From an uncultured Clostridia bacterium (lineage in GTDB: Bacteria > Bacillota > Clostridia > Christensenellales > Aristaeellaceae), in NCBI GenBank assembly GCA_934631025.1, contig CAKTXR010000002.1, positions 62,001 through 126,000 on the forward strand: a DNA stretch of 64,000 nucleotides, given 5' to 3'. The position numbers and the translations under genes were made by a program. Positions within the stretch are counted from its first letter, which is position 1, and each line of letters opens with the position of its first letter. Positions 48,952-58,458 of this stretch are shown here, in pieces. The notes beneath the pieces were generated by a model. It had not been told where the DNA came from. It worked only from the letters and a program-made list of their open reading frames with translations, and made no database searches.

Positions 48952-51333
48952 ATGGGCAAGACGCTGGTGCTGGCGGAAAAGCCGTCGGTGGGCCGCGACA
49001 TCGCGCGGGTGCTGGGCGCGCGCGGGGGCGGCGAGGGCATGATCGTCGGGGAGGAGTATATCGTCAGCTGGGCCGTCGGCCATCTGGTGACGCTGTGCGA
49101 CCCGGACGAGCTGGACCCCGCATGGAAGAAATGGTCCATGGACACGCTGCCCATGCTGCCCGAGACGCTCAGGACGAAGGTCATATCCAAGACGCGCGCG
49201 CAGTTTTCGGTGCTCAAGAAGCTTTTGCGCGATCCGGAGATCGACCGCGTGATCTGCGCCACCGACAGCGGCCGCGAGGGCGAGCTGATTTTCCGCTATA
49301 TCTACGATCAGGCGGGGTGCAAAAAAACCGTCGACCGGCTGTGGATTTCCTCCATGACCGACGCGGCCATCCGCGAGGGCTTTGCGTCGCTGAAGCCCGA
49401 TTCGGCCTACGACGGGCTGTATACGAGTGCGCGCTGCCGCAGCGAGGCCGACTGGATTATCGGCATGAACGCCTCGCGCGCCTATACGCTCAGATACGAT
49501 GTGCTGCTCTCCGTCGGCCGCGTGCAGACCCCCACGCTGGCGCTGCTCGTGGCGCGCGACCGCGAGATACGCGCCTTCACGCCGCGCGATTACTGGGAGA
49601 TCCGCGCCGACTTCGGCGATTACACCGGGCTGTGGATCGACCCGGAGACGAAGGAAATGCGCTGCTACGATCACGACAGGGCGGAGGAAATCGCCGCGCG
49701 CGTGCGGGGCAAAGAGGGCGTTGTGACCGAAAACGAGCGCGCGCGCAAGACCCAGCCCCCGCCCCAGCTCTACGATCTGACTTCTCTTCAGCGCGAGGCC
49801 AACAAGCTGCTCGGGCTGTCCGCCGCCAGGACGCTCGAAATCGCGCAGGTGCTCTATGAAAAGCACAAGCTGCTCACCTACCCGCGCACCGACAGCCGCT
49901 ATCTGCCCCACGACATGATTCCCAAGATTGCCAAGACGTTAAACGCGCTGCCCGAGCCGTACGCCGCGCTGGTCGCGCCGCTCAGGGAGGCGGGCAAATT
50001 CTCCACGAGCGGGAGAATGTATAACGATGCGAAAGTCAACGATCACCACGCGCTGGCGCCCACGGGCAGCTTTGCCGCGCTGGGACGGCTCAGCGAAGTG
50101 GAAAGGCGCGTGTTCGACATGGTGGTTAAGCGGCTCATCGCCGCGCACTATCCCGACTATGAATATCTGTCCGTGAAGCTCACCACCCGCGTGGGCGCGG
50201 ACGATTTCCGCACGACCGGCAGCGTTCCGCTCAAGGAAGGCTGGAAGGCGGTCTATCGGTCGGAAAAGGGCGACAAGGACGAGACGGATGCGCTGCCCGA
50301 TCTGCCCGTCGGCACGGCGCGCAGGGTCAAGGGTGTGAAGCTCAAGGCGCAGAAAACCAAGTCCCCCGAGCCGCACACCGACGGCACGCTCCTTCAGGCC
50401 ATGGAGAACGCCGGCCGCGCGCTGGAGGACGAAAGCCTGCGCGAGAGCATGAAGGACAGCGGACTGGGCACGCCGGCTACGCGCGCCGCCATCATCGAGC
50501 GGCTGGTGGAGGTGGGCTATGCCAGGCGCAAGGGCCGCACGATACTCTCCACCGACAAGGGCGACAAGCTGATCTCCATTGCGCCCGAGGAGCTGACTTC
50601 GCCCATAATGACCGGCAAGTGGGAAAAGTCGCTGGCGGTCATGGCGCGGGAAAACGACGCGGGCGCGCTCGATGCGCTCAGCGGCCGCTTCATGGAGGGC
50701 ATCAATCGCTTCGCCGCGTTTCTGGTCGATCAGGCCAAGGGCGCGCCGGAGGATGTGGCGTTCGATCCCGAGGAGCGCCGCAAGGGAAAGGGCGGCAAGT
50801 CGCGCGCGTCGGCGGTCAAGAATCTGGATATTCCCTGCCCGATCTGCGGCGAGGGGCATATCACGGAGAACTCGAAGGCCTTCAGCTGCTCCCGCTGGCG
50901 CGAGGGCTGCAAGATGACGCTCTGGAAGGACTGTCTGGTCAGCCGCGGCGGCCCGGCGCTCACCGCGGCGCTGGTGAAGCTGATCGTCGAAAAGCGCGAG
51001 GTGGCCGGCAGCACCGGCGTGATCACCTATGTTCCCGGCGAGCTGCCGCGCTTTAATCCCAATGAGAACGCCGTCATTCCCGCGCCGAAGAAGCGCGCGT
51101 CCGGCAAGACGGAAGCGGCGGGAACGAAAAGAGCGCCGGCGAAAAAAGCCGCGCCGAAATCTGCGTCCGCGCAGGAAAAGGCGGAGGGCAAGGCCAAAAC
51201 GGCGAAAGCGCCCAAAGCCGCCGCATCCAAAACGACGGACAAGACGGCCAAAACCGCCGCGCCCAAGGCCGGCACGGCGAAAACGCGGAAAGCCGCCGAG
51301 CCGGAGCAGATCGATCTGTTCTCGGAGACGTGA
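48952..51333 (+). CDS. topB: DNA topoisomerase III
   Basis: A 793-aa type IA topoisomerase. The Toprim domain begins MGKTLVLAEKPSVGRDIARV, with CATDSGREGELIFR as its acidic motif. SVGRVQTPTLALLVARDREI and HKLLTYPRTDSRYLP (catalytic Tyr) follow, then GLGTPATRAAIIERLVEVGY. A small zinc-like C-terminal unit (IPCPICGEGHI, AFSCSRWREGC) is present. The last ~90 residues are Lys/Ala/Pro-rich, like a histone-type tail, probably for non-specific DNA contact, ending EPEQIDLFSET. GGAGGA lies before the ATG. The enzyme relaxes or decatenates DNA during replication and repair. Confidence 0.95.
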   Translation: MGKTLVLAEKPSVGRDIARVLGARGGGEGMIVGEEYIVSWAVGHLVTLCDPDELDPAWKKWSMDTLPMLPETLRTKVISKTRAQFSVLKKLLRDPEIDRVICATDSGREGELIFRYIYDQAGCKKTVDRLWISSMTDAAIREGFASLKPDSAYDGLYTSARCRSEADWIIGMNASRAYTLRYDVLLSVGRVQTPTLALLVARDREIRAFTPRDYWEIRADFGDYTGLWIDPETKEMRCYDHDRAEEIAARVRGKEGVVTENERARKTQPPPQLYDLTSLQREANKLLGLSAARTLEIAQVLYEKHKLLTYPRTDSRYLPHDMIPKIAKTLNALPEPYAALVAPLREAGKFSTSGRMYNDAKVNDHHALAPTGSFAALGRLSEVERRVFDMVVKRLIAAHYPDYEYLSVKLTTRVGADDFRTTGSVPLKEGWKAVYRSEKGDKDETDALPDLPVGTARRVKGVKLKAQKTKSPEPHTDGTLLQAMENAGRALEDESLRESMKDSGLGTPATRAAIIERLVEVGYARRKGRTILSTDKGDKLISIAPEELTSPIMTGKWEKSLAVMARENDAGALDALSGRFMEGINRFAAFLVDQAKGAPEDVAFDPEERRKGKGGKSRASAVKNLDIPCPICGEGHITENSKAFSCSRWREGCKMTLWKDCLVSRGGPALTAALVKLIVEKREVAGSTGVITYVPGELPRFNPNENAVIPAPKKRASGKTEAAGTKRAPAKKAAPKSASAQEKAEGKAKTAKAPKAAASKTTDKTAKTAAPKAGTAKTRKAAEPEQIDLFSET

Positions 51334-51403
51334 GAGAAGCGGCAAGAACCTGACGCGAAGAGCCGGCGGGGCGAAGCGTGCATCATTGGTTCATGGCGAA
51401 CGC

Positions 51404-51428
51404 GCCTTTCCGGCGTGGAAGGCTTTTT
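51404..51428 (+). terminator. Probable terminator of topB
   Basis: GCCTTTC pairs with GGAAGGC (one G-U) around a short loop, followed by TTTTT. Confidence 0.65.
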
Positions 51429-51549
51429 GCGGGACGCGCCGTCTCCGCATATTCGTGTGGAAAAACGGCGCGCATAAATGGAATTTTATCGCGGCGAAGA
51501 ACTGTCGGCGCGAGACATATTATCAGGAAACAGTAAGGAGATTTTTATT

Positions 51550-52542
51550 GTGGGAACGACAAATTTTGCAGTTTTTGTGGATCTGGAAAACGCAGGCGCG
51601 AAGGAATCCATGCTCAACAACATCATTGAGAAGGTCAAGATTCGCGGCGATATTCTGCTGGGCAAGGTGTACGGCTATACCGACCGCTATTCCTCGCTCA
51701 AGGAATGCCTGCTTTCCAACACGTTTTCCGTGGTGCCCTCGCTGCGCTATGGAAAAAATCAGAAGAACAATCTGGACATTCAGCTGGTCATCGACGCGAT
51801 GGAGGTGGCTTACACCAATCCTTTGATCGACAGCTTCTGCATCGTCTCGGGCGACAGCGACTATATGCCGCTCGTCGGCCGGCTCAAGGCGATGGGCAAG
51901 CACGTTCTGGGCATCTCCCGCTCGGAGGTGGCCAGCGGCATATTCATCAAGGCGTGCAACGAGTTCATATTCCTCGAGTCAGTGGCCTCGGTGACCAAGC
52001 CGGCCAAGATCGCCCGTCAGGAGCGCGATCAGGATCACGGCGCGGAGCCGGCCATCGAGGAGCTGGCCAAGCAGGTGCTCACCATCCTTCAGGATCAGGA
52101 CGAGGATCAGATGTACGCCAGCGAGCTGAAGGACACGCTGCTGCGCCTGCATCCCGACTTTAACGAGAGCAATTACGGCTGCTCGACGTTTGGGCGGTTC
52201 GTCCAGCAGCTGGTGCGCGTCTGCCCCGATCTGAAGGCGTGGACGGAAGCGTCCTCGCTGATCATCGGCGTGAACACCGCCGCCGAGAGCGCCGCGCCCG
52301 TGCTGACGCGCAATAACTGGCTGCCCGCCTTCCGCGAGAGCCTGAAGCGCTTCAAGGAGGACGGCTTCGAGCGCATCAATCCCTCGATCCTCAAGGCGGC
52401 GATTCAGGCCGACTATCCCAGCTTCGACGAAAAGCAGATCGGCTTCAAGCGCTTCAGCGACATCATGAAGGCGCTGGAGAAGGAGAAGCTGCTGGTGATC
52501 GAGATGGACGAGCAGCACACCATGCTGCTGAAAATCTGCTGA
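51550..52542 (+). CDS. NYN-domain nuclease with two LOTUS/OST-HTH-like domains
   Basis: About 330 aa. Residues ~5-150 form a NYN (PIN-like) nuclease fold: FAVFVDLENAG with an acidic Asp at 11, KNNLDIQLVIDAMEVAY, and FCIVSGDSDYMPLVGRL near 101. The acidic residues are those that bind metal in active NYN RNases. Residues ~172-245 (YASELKDTLLRLHPDFNESN) and ~258-330 (NPSILKAAIQADYPSFDEKQ) are each an OST-HTH/LOTUS-type winged helix, thought to bind RNA. GTG 51550 has AAGGAG 9 bases ahead; an upstream ATG lacks one. A role in RNA cleavage is inferred. Confidence 0.82.
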   Translation: MGTTNFAVFVDLENAGAKESMLNNIIEKVKIRGDILLGKVYGYTDRYSSLKECLLSNTFSVVPSLRYGKNQKNNLDIQLVIDAMEVAYTNPLIDSFCIVSGDSDYMPLVGRLKAMGKHVLGISRSEVASGIFIKACNEFIFLESVASVTKPAKIARQERDQDHGAEPAIEELAKQVLTILQDQDEDQMYASELKDTLLRLHPDFNESNYGCSTFGRFVQQLVRVCPDLKAWTEASSLIIGVNTAAESAAPVLTRNNWLPAFRESLKRFKEDGFERINPSILKAAIQADYPSFDEKQIGFKRFSDIMKALEKEKLLVIEMDEQHTMLLKIC

Positions 52543-52584
52543 CAGAATACCCCCGATATTTTGATACAAGGGAGGAACCTCATC

Positions 52585-54204
52585 ATGATCGTCAAGGCGA
52601 ATGAACAGGGCTTTTCCATTGAAATCGGCGGCGAGGAATATCTGAACTGTCCGGCAGTAATCGCCGTGGACGCGGACGGAAAGACCGACGCGGATGAGCG
52701 CTTCCTGCCCATGCGCGCGTTTGACATGCGGCGGGAGGACGGTAAAGCGATCTATACATGGCGCACTCAGTCTGATCTGTGGGCGATGAAAACGTATAGG
52801 CTCGAGGTTGGCGAGAACTGGGCGCGCTTCTGCGTGCGCGTTCAGGGTGAGCACAGCGTGGACGTGCTGCGCTTCTTTGACGGCGGCGCGCGCTATGAGA
52901 CGGCGGGCTATCTGCTGCCCGCGGCGGGGCACGCCGACGAGGCGCGTTGTCTGCGCATGATGACCGAGCCGGGCGTGATCGAGCTGGGCTATTTTACGCC
53001 GCCGTGCTATTGTTATCCGCTGTTTCTGGACGGCGGCGACCGGTGGCTGGGCGTGGGGCTGGCCGCGCGGGCGGGAGAGTACAACTTCCATCAGTTCATG
53101 ATAAAGACCGCGAACAACCGCTGCGGCTTCGAGGTTCCGCTCTATGGCAAGACGCGCGTGTCGGGCGAATGGGAGAGCCAGAGCCTGCTCTTCACCGAGG
53201 GCGGTGACGCGTTCGACGCGCTGCGCGCCTATGCCGAATGGCATTATGAAAGCGGCTGGTGCGCGCGTAAAGATCGTTCGAACGAGCCGGACTGGTGGAG
53301 AAGGCCGATCTACTGCGGCTGGGGCGAGCAGTGCGACAGGGCGCGTCGACTGGGCGGCAAGCCGTTCGACTATGCCACGCAGCGCGATTACGAGGACATG
53401 AGCCGCCGGTTGGATGAACTCGATCTGCATCCGGGCTGCCTGATCATCGACGACAAGTGGCAGGGGCAGTACGGCGAAGCGCTGCCCGATCCGGAGAAAT
53501 GGCCCGATCTGCGCGCCTTTGCCGACGCGGAGCACAAAAAGGGCCGGCGCGTCGTGCTGTGGTTCAGGTCGTGGTATCCCGAGGGACTGCGCGCGGAGGA
53601 GTGCGTGGAGTATCTCTGCACGGCCTGCGGCGCGGACCCGACGAGCGAGAAATACCGCGCGCGCATGAAGGAGACGATCCGCCGTCTGCTCTCCGACGAG
53701 GAGGGCTGCTGTAACTGCGACGGCTTCAAGATCGACTTTGCCAACTGCATGCCGCTGGGCAAATACGTCCAGACGCACGAGGAGGGCGTGTGCGGCGTGG
53801 AGCTGCTTAAGCGCTTCATGACGATGATGCGCGATTTTGCAAAGGCGGTCAAGCCGGACGCGCTGATCAACTGCTCCTGCGCGCATCCGTATTTCGACGA
53901 GATCGTCGATCAGGCGCGCCTGCACGATTACGACGGCCATCAGCGCAGCGCCCTTCAGGTGCTGGGCTACCGCGCGAAGCTGTACGCGGCGGCGCTGCCG
54001 GACGTGATCATCGATACGGACGCGGGCGGCGTCGGCACGCGGCGCGAGTTCGAGCGCTGGGTCAGGCGCTGCGCCGAGCTGGGCGTACCCGATCTGTATT
54101 ATCTCTCCGGCAGCGGCGACGTGCGCCTGACCGACGCGGACGCCGAGCTGATCCGCGCCTGCTGGGCGGAGTACGAGAATAATCGGAAGAAGGCGGCGCG
54201 ATGA
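52585..54204 (+). CDS. Putative clan GH-D TIM-barrel glycosidase
   Basis: About 539 aa. The first ~210 residues are beta-rich. The barrel has IYCGWGEQC, HPGCLIIDDKWQGQYG, RRVVLWFRSWYP, CDGFKIDFANCMP near residue 384 (candidate nucleophile Asp), and DVIIDTDAGGVG with DLYYLSGSGDV late. This order resembles GH36/GH27-like barrels, but it is not close to the 47208 protein. No signal peptide. GGGAGGA lies before ATG 52585; the reading from 52561 starts with TTG and no ribosome site. It overlaps the deacetylase gene by 4 bases (ATGA), so the two act together. Confidence 0.75.
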   Translation: MIVKANEQGFSIEIGGEEYLNCPAVIAVDADGKTDADERFLPMRAFDMRREDGKAIYTWRTQSDLWAMKTYRLEVGENWARFCVRVQGEHSVDVLRFFDGGARYETAGYLLPAAGHADEARCLRMMTEPGVIELGYFTPPCYCYPLFLDGGDRWLGVGLAARAGEYNFHQFMIKTANNRCGFEVPLYGKTRVSGEWESQSLLFTEGGDAFDALRAYAEWHYESGWCARKDRSNEPDWWRRPIYCGWGEQCDRARRLGGKPFDYATQRDYEDMSRRLDELDLHPGCLIIDDKWQGQYGEALPDPEKWPDLRAFADAEHKKGRRVVLWFRSWYPEGLRAEECVEYLCTACGADPTSEKYRARMKETIRRLLSDEEGCCNCDGFKIDFANCMPLGKYVQTHEEGVCGVELLKRFMTMMRDFAKAVKPDALINCSCAHPYFDEIVDQARLHDYDGHQRSALQVLGYRAKLYAAALPDVIIDTDAGGVGTRREFERWVRRCAELGVPDLYYLSGSGDVRLTDADAELIRACWAEYENNRKKAAR

Positions 54205-54875
54205 AAATCCTCACGTTCAGCTTTGACGACTGCGAGATTTACGACCGCCGCGTGTGCGATATGATGCGGGCGCGCGGCCTGAAGGCGACGTTCTATCTCA
54301 TCAGCGGCCAGCTGGGCCTGAAGGTTCCCTTCCACCGCTACGGGCAGGATACTGTGGTGGAGCGCGTGAGCGCCGCGGAGCTGTCCGAGACCTATCGCGG
54401 CATGGAGATCGCCAGCCATACGCGCAATCACACCATGGACGCGCCCGATCCGGCGGCGGAAATCGAGCGCTCGCTGGAGGAGCTGTCCTGCTGGAGCGGG
54501 CGGAATGTGCGCGGGCTGGCCTATCCGGGCGGGCGGTACACGTCGGCGATGATCGATATGCTGCGCACGACGCGCGTGGAATACGCCCGCGGCGCGTCGC
54601 CGACGCATGATCTGTCGGTTCCGGAAAACTGGTACGCGTGGGAGCCGAGCTGCCACTATGCGGACGCGGAAACGCCGGCACTGATCGACGCGTTTCTCGC
54701 CGCGTCCGGTGAGGAGACGCGCCTTCTGCACATATTCGGCCATTCCTACGAGCTGACTAATCCGGACGCGCGCTTTAACTGGGCTTATTTCGAGCGGCTG
54801 CTGGAGCGCCTTTCCGGCCGGCGGGACGTTGAATACATGACCAACGGGGAAGCGGCGCGGGCGCTGAAAAATTGA
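54201..54875 (+). CDS. Polysaccharide deacetylase (NodB-type)
   Basis: A 224-aa carbohydrate esterase 4-like protein. Motif 1 is LTFSFDDCEIYDRR near residue 4 (Asp-Asp; the usual Gly after DD is Cys). Motif 2 is EIASHTRNHTMD near residue 72 (H-x3-H). RGLAYPGGRYTSAMI near residue 105 resembles motif 3 (R-x-x-x-P). LLHIFGHSYEL near residue 178 supplies a late His. Such enzymes remove N- or O-acetyl groups from sugars using a metal. No signal peptide, so it acts inside the cell. The ATGA overlap with the glycosidase gene ties it to that enzyme. Confidence 0.85.
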   Translation: MKILTFSFDDCEIYDRRVCDMMRARGLKATFYLISGQLGLKVPFHRYGQDTVVERVSAAELSETYRGMEIASHTRNHTMDAPDPAAEIERSLEELSCWSGRNVRGLAYPGGRYTSAMIDMLRTTRVEYARGASPTHDLSVPENWYAWEPSCHYADAETPALIDAFLAASGEETRLLHIFGHSYELTNPDARFNWAYFERLLERLSGRRDVEYMTNGEAARALKN

Positions 54876-54887
54876 AGAGAAGGATGA

Positions 54888-56246
54888 ATGAAAGTGCATT
54901 TTATAACGCGGGACAAGTCGTTCTATAAGGAGTTTTTCTCGCTGCTGGTGTTCATTGCGCTGCAAAACCTGATTGTCTACTGCGTCAATCTGGCGGACAA
55001 CGTGATGCTGGGGCGCTGGAGCGAGGAGGCGCTCTCCGGCGTGGCGCTGGCCAACCAGATCCAGTTCCTCTTGCAGATGATCGTCTCCTCCGTGGGCGAG
55101 GGCGTGGTGGTGCTGGCCTCCCAGTACTGGGGCAAGAAGGATCTGCGCCCCATACCGGACGTCAACGGCGTGGGACTGAAGATCGCGCTGGGCACGGGGC
55201 TTCTGTTCACGCTGGCGGGCTTTTTCCTGCCGCGGCAGATTCTCTCGCTGATGTGCAACGAAGCGCCGGTCGTGGCGGAGGGCGTGAAGTACATGCGCAT
55301 TGTGTGCTTTACTTATCTGCTCTATTCGGCCTCGACGGTGCTTCTGGCCACGATGCGCAGCGTGGAGAACGTACACATCGGCATGACCGTGTCGGTGATG
55401 GCGCTCTTTGTGAATGTGATTCTCAATTACGCGCTGATATTCGGCCGGCTGGGCTGCCCGCGCATGGGCGTTGAGGGCGCGGCGCTGGCGACGCTGATCG
55501 CCCGCGCGTGCGAGCTGATTGTGACGCTGATCTTTGTGCTGAGGCTGGACAAGCGCCTGCGCATGAAGGTGAACGACCTGTTCAAGAGCGAGAAAACGAT
55601 CAGCCGCGATTACATCCGCGTGGCCACGCCGGTGATCCTCTCCGGCCTGTCGTGGGGCGTGGCACAGTTCATACAGACCGCGGTTCTCGGTCATCTGGGC
55701 AGCGCGGCGGTGGCAGCCAACAGCATGGCCACGTCGCTGTTCTCGATCGTGTCGGTTGTGGCGTACGGCGCGGGCAGCGCGGCGGCGGTGTTCGTGGGCA
55801 AGCTGGTCGGCTCGGGCGATCAGAGCAGGCTGCGCGAGTATGTGCGCACGCTGCAAGTGCTGTTCCTGCTGATCGGCGTAATTACGGGCACGCTGATATT
55901 CGTGCTCAAGGACGGCATCATCAGCGTGTACAACGTGGCCGACGAGACGCGCGCGCTGGCGCGGTCGTTCATGACGGTGCTCTCGATCACGGTGGTCGGC
56001 TCGGCGTATCAGGCCCCCTGTCTGACCGGCATTGTGCGCGGCGGCGGCCGGACGAGCTTTGTGTTCTACAACGATCTGATTTTCCAGTGGGGCATGGTGA
56101 TTACGCTCTCGCTGCTCGCGGCGTTCGTCTGGAAGCTCTCGCCGGTCTGGGTGTTCTTCTTCCTCAAGAGCGATCAGCTGGTCAAGTGCATCGTCGCGGC
56201 CTTCGAGGTCAACAGCTATCGCTGGATAAGAAAGCTGACCCGGTAG
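54888..56246 (+). CDS. MATE family efflux transporter
   Basis: A 452-aa membrane protein with about 12 helices in two similar halves. The N-terminal QNLIVYCVNLADNVMLGRWS and LSGVALANQIQFLLQMIVSS are MatE signatures, and the second half repeats the pattern at FIQTAVLGHLGSAAVAANSM. These exporters use Na+ or H+ gradients to pump out drugs or metabolites. The gene starts 12 bases after the deacetylase gene, with GAAGGAT before the ATG (a GTG at 54894 is an alternative). Co-transcription with a glycosidase and a deacetylase suggests export of a sugar-linked compound, but this is only inference. Confidence 0.9.
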   Translation: MKVHFITRDKSFYKEFFSLLVFIALQNLIVYCVNLADNVMLGRWSEEALSGVALANQIQFLLQMIVSSVGEGVVVLASQYWGKKDLRPIPDVNGVGLKIALGTGLLFTLAGFFLPRQILSLMCNEAPVVAEGVKYMRIVCFTYLLYSASTVLLATMRSVENVHIGMTVSVMALFVNVILNYALIFGRLGCPRMGVEGAALATLIARACELIVTLIFVLRLDKRLRMKVNDLFKSEKTISRDYIRVATPVILSGLSWGVAQFIQTAVLGHLGSAAVAANSMATSLFSIVSVVAYGAGSAAAVFVGKLVGSGDQSRLREYVRTLQVLFLLIGVITGTLIFVLKDGIISVYNVADETRALARSFMTVLSITVVGSAYQAPCLTGIVRGGGRTSFVFYNDLIFQWGMVITLSLLAAFVWKLSPVWVFFFLKSDQLVKCIVAAFEVNSYRWIRKLTR

Positions 56247-56286
56247 GGCGGCGCGCAGAGCGGGAAACGCCCGTATACGATATGAT

Positions 56287-56328
56287 CTGACCGGCCGCGG
56301 CATTCGCTTGTCGGAGCCGGTCAGGTCT
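56287..56328 (+). terminator. Terminator of the glycosidase-deacetylase-MATE genes
   Basis: CTGACCGGC pairs with GCCGGTCAG around a ~20-base loop, followed by GTCTTTCTTT. Confidence 0.75.
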
Positions 56329-56411
56329 TTCTTTATGCGCCGAAGGGGATTGAATTGAAAGGACGCGTTTTCCGGGCGCTGAAAAATACAAAAACAATCC
56401 CGAAAAACACA

Positions 56412-56441
56412 TTGACGCGCTCGGGCGCGCGCCGCTATAAT
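56412..56441 (+). promoter_or_regulatory. Promoter of the fucosidase gene
   Basis: TTGACG at 56412-56417, an 18-base spacer, and perfect TATAAT at 56436-56441. It excludes the upstream ATG at 56440. Confidence 0.75.
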
Positions 56442-56481
56442 GAGCGCAGGATATTTTGTGCGAATGCGGGAGGATATGACT

Positions 56482-58185
56482 GTGAGCGACAACAGGTGGT
56501 TTTCCGAGGCGCGGTTCGGCATGATGCTGCACTGGGGGCTTTATTCCCTGCTGGGCGGCGAGTATAAGGGCCGGCAGTGCGGCGGCGCGGACGACGGCGG
56601 GAGCAACGAGCTGGGCGAGTGGATACAGAGCTTCTTCGCCATTCCCTGCGCCGAATACGAGCAGTACGCCAGGGCGTTCAACCCCATCGGCTTTGATGCG
56701 GAAGAGTATGTGAAAATGGCCAGAGACGCGGGCATGAACTATCTGGTCGTCACCAGCAAGCACCACGAGGGCTTCGCCATGTTCAAAAGCGACGTGGATC
56801 CCTATAACATCGTGGACGCGACCCCCTTTGGACGCGATCCCATCGCCGAGCTGGCCGCGGCCTGCAAAAAATACGGCGTGAAATTCGGACTGTACTATTC
56901 TCAGGAACTGGACTGGCACGAGCCGGACGGCGGCGGCTACACGCGGGGCTATAAGAACGCCGGCTCCAGCTGGACGAACAACTGGGACTTCCCGGACAAC
57001 GCGCACAAGGATTTTTCCCGCTGCTTTGAAAAGAAAATCAAGCCGCAGGTGAAGGAGATTCTGACCAAATACGGCGAGATCAGCGTGATCTGGTTCGACA
57101 CGCCCAGCGTCATATCGCCCGCACAGAGCCGCGAACTGTACGATCTGGTCAAGAAGTATCAGCCGAACTGCCTGGTCAACAGCCGCATCGGCAACGGCAT
57201 GGGCGATTACGCCTCCATGGGCGACAATCAGGTGCCGGGCGCGAAGAAAAACCGCGATATGCTCTATGAGACGGCCGCCACGCTCAACGACACCTGGGGC
57301 TATAAGAGCTACGATCAGAACTGGAAAACGCCCGAGCAGGTCATATCGCTGCTCACCCGTCTGGCCTCGCGCAACGTCAACTATCTGCTCAACATCGGCC
57401 CCGATCATCTGGGACGCATCCCTGTGGGCGCGCAGAACGTGCTGCGCGAGGTGGGCGAATGGATGAAGGTCAACTCCGAGGCGGTCTACGCCACCGAGCC
57501 TTCGCCCTACAGCGTCGATCTCATGTCCGGCCCCGTGACCGAGAAGGGCGACAGCCTGTATTTCTTCGTCAATAAGCCGGAGCGCGAGCTGCTCGTTCCC
57601 GGCGTGCTGACGCAGGTCGAGTCCGCCGAGGTGCTGGGCGCGGGCAAGGCGAATTTTACGCAGGAGGGCGCGCTGGTGCGCGTCGAGCTGCCCGACCTCA
57701 CCGGAAAGATCATCCCCGTCGTCAAGCTGACGGCGCAGGGCGGCGTGAAGGTGGACGAGGGGCTGATCGAGCTGCCGGATTTTGGCTTCCTGCTGACCGG
57801 CTCCACCGCGAAGATCGAGGGCGCTATTACGCTGGGCAACGCCTGCGACGCGATTAACTGGAAATCGCCCGAGGACGGCATGAGCTGGACGATCAGCGCC
57901 GATAAGGCGGGCGAGTACGCCGTGGAGATGACCGTCAACGGTCTGCACGGCATGGAGCCGCTCGAGACGGAAGTCGATCTCACCGTGAACGGCGAGACGA
58001 GCCGGCGGAGCGTGCGGCACGACCGCGACATCGAAGCGCTCATCGCGCGCTATCACCGGGGCATGATCGCGGAGCTGGGCGGCGTGGCGCTGAAGGCGGG
58101 CGAGAACCATATCGCGCTGCGTCTGGCCGAGCCGGCGGCGCGGGATATGTTCCGCTTTGCGTCCATGCGGCTGATTCGGCGCTGA
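56482..58185 (+). CDS. Alpha-L-fucosidase, GH29
   Basis: About 567 aa. WFSEARFGMMLHWGLYSLLG starts the barrel. AGMNYLVVTSKHHEGFAMF near residue 83 and FGLYYSQELDWH are family hallmarks. EISVIWFDTPSV places the nucleophile at D206. A C-terminal beta domain spans ~370-567 and includes a late carbohydrate-module-like part. No signal peptide, so fucosylated oligosaccharides are cleaved in the cytoplasm. GTG 56482 is 8 bases from GGGAGG; ATG 56476 is too close to it. Monocistronic, with its own promoter and a strong terminator. Fucose release fits mucin or milk-type glycans. Confidence 0.92.
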   Translation: MSDNRWFSEARFGMMLHWGLYSLLGGEYKGRQCGGADDGGSNELGEWIQSFFAIPCAEYEQYARAFNPIGFDAEEYVKMARDAGMNYLVVTSKHHEGFAMFKSDVDPYNIVDATPFGRDPIAELAAACKKYGVKFGLYYSQELDWHEPDGGGYTRGYKNAGSSWTNNWDFPDNAHKDFSRCFEKKIKPQVKEILTKYGEISVIWFDTPSVISPAQSRELYDLVKKYQPNCLVNSRIGNGMGDYASMGDNQVPGAKKNRDMLYETAATLNDTWGYKSYDQNWKTPEQVISLLTRLASRNVNYLLNIGPDHLGRIPVGAQNVLREVGEWMKVNSEAVYATEPSPYSVDLMSGPVTEKGDSLYFFVNKPERELLVPGVLTQVESAEVLGAGKANFTQEGALVRVELPDLTGKIIPVVKLTAQGGVKVDEGLIELPDFGFLLTGSTAKIEGAITLGNACDAINWKSPEDGMSWTISADKAGEYAVEMTVNGLHGMEPLETEVDLTVNGETSRRSVRHDRDIEALIARYHRGMIAELGGVALKAGENHIALRLAEPAARDMFRFASMRLIRR

Positions 58186-58270
58186 GGGGCGCAGGGGCTG
58201 ACGGGAGCCTTGCGGAATCTGTGCGGCTCCGGCGGCGTTCGGGTTTTCCTGAGTTTTTGCATATATTTTG

Positions 58271-58312
58271 ACCGGCGCGCAGTTTTTATGAGAGACTGCG
58301 CGCCGGTTTTTT
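58271..58312 (+). terminator. Terminator of the fucosidase gene
   Basis: ACCGGCGCGCAGT pairs perfectly with ACTGCGCGCCGGT around TTTTATGAGAG, followed by TTTTT. Confidence 0.92.
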
Positions 58313-58322
58313 CATTTCGCTC

Positions 58323-58352
58323 TTGCGCGGCGGGGGCTGTATATAGTATAAT
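58323..58352 (+). promoter_or_regulatory. Possible promoter of the sporulation genes
   Basis: TTGCGC at 58323-58328, an 18-base spacer, and TATAAT at 58347-58352. The Bacillus yqfC operon uses SigE, but I see no clear SigE-type box here. Confidence 0.45.
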
Positions 58353-58458
58353 GTAGCAAAAACTGGGATAATATACGCATGGGGACTTTTCGCCGAATAA
58401 TCGCGCGGCGGCGGCTCATATCCTTGCTCTGAAGTGGATTCGAGAAGAGGTGGAGCCG

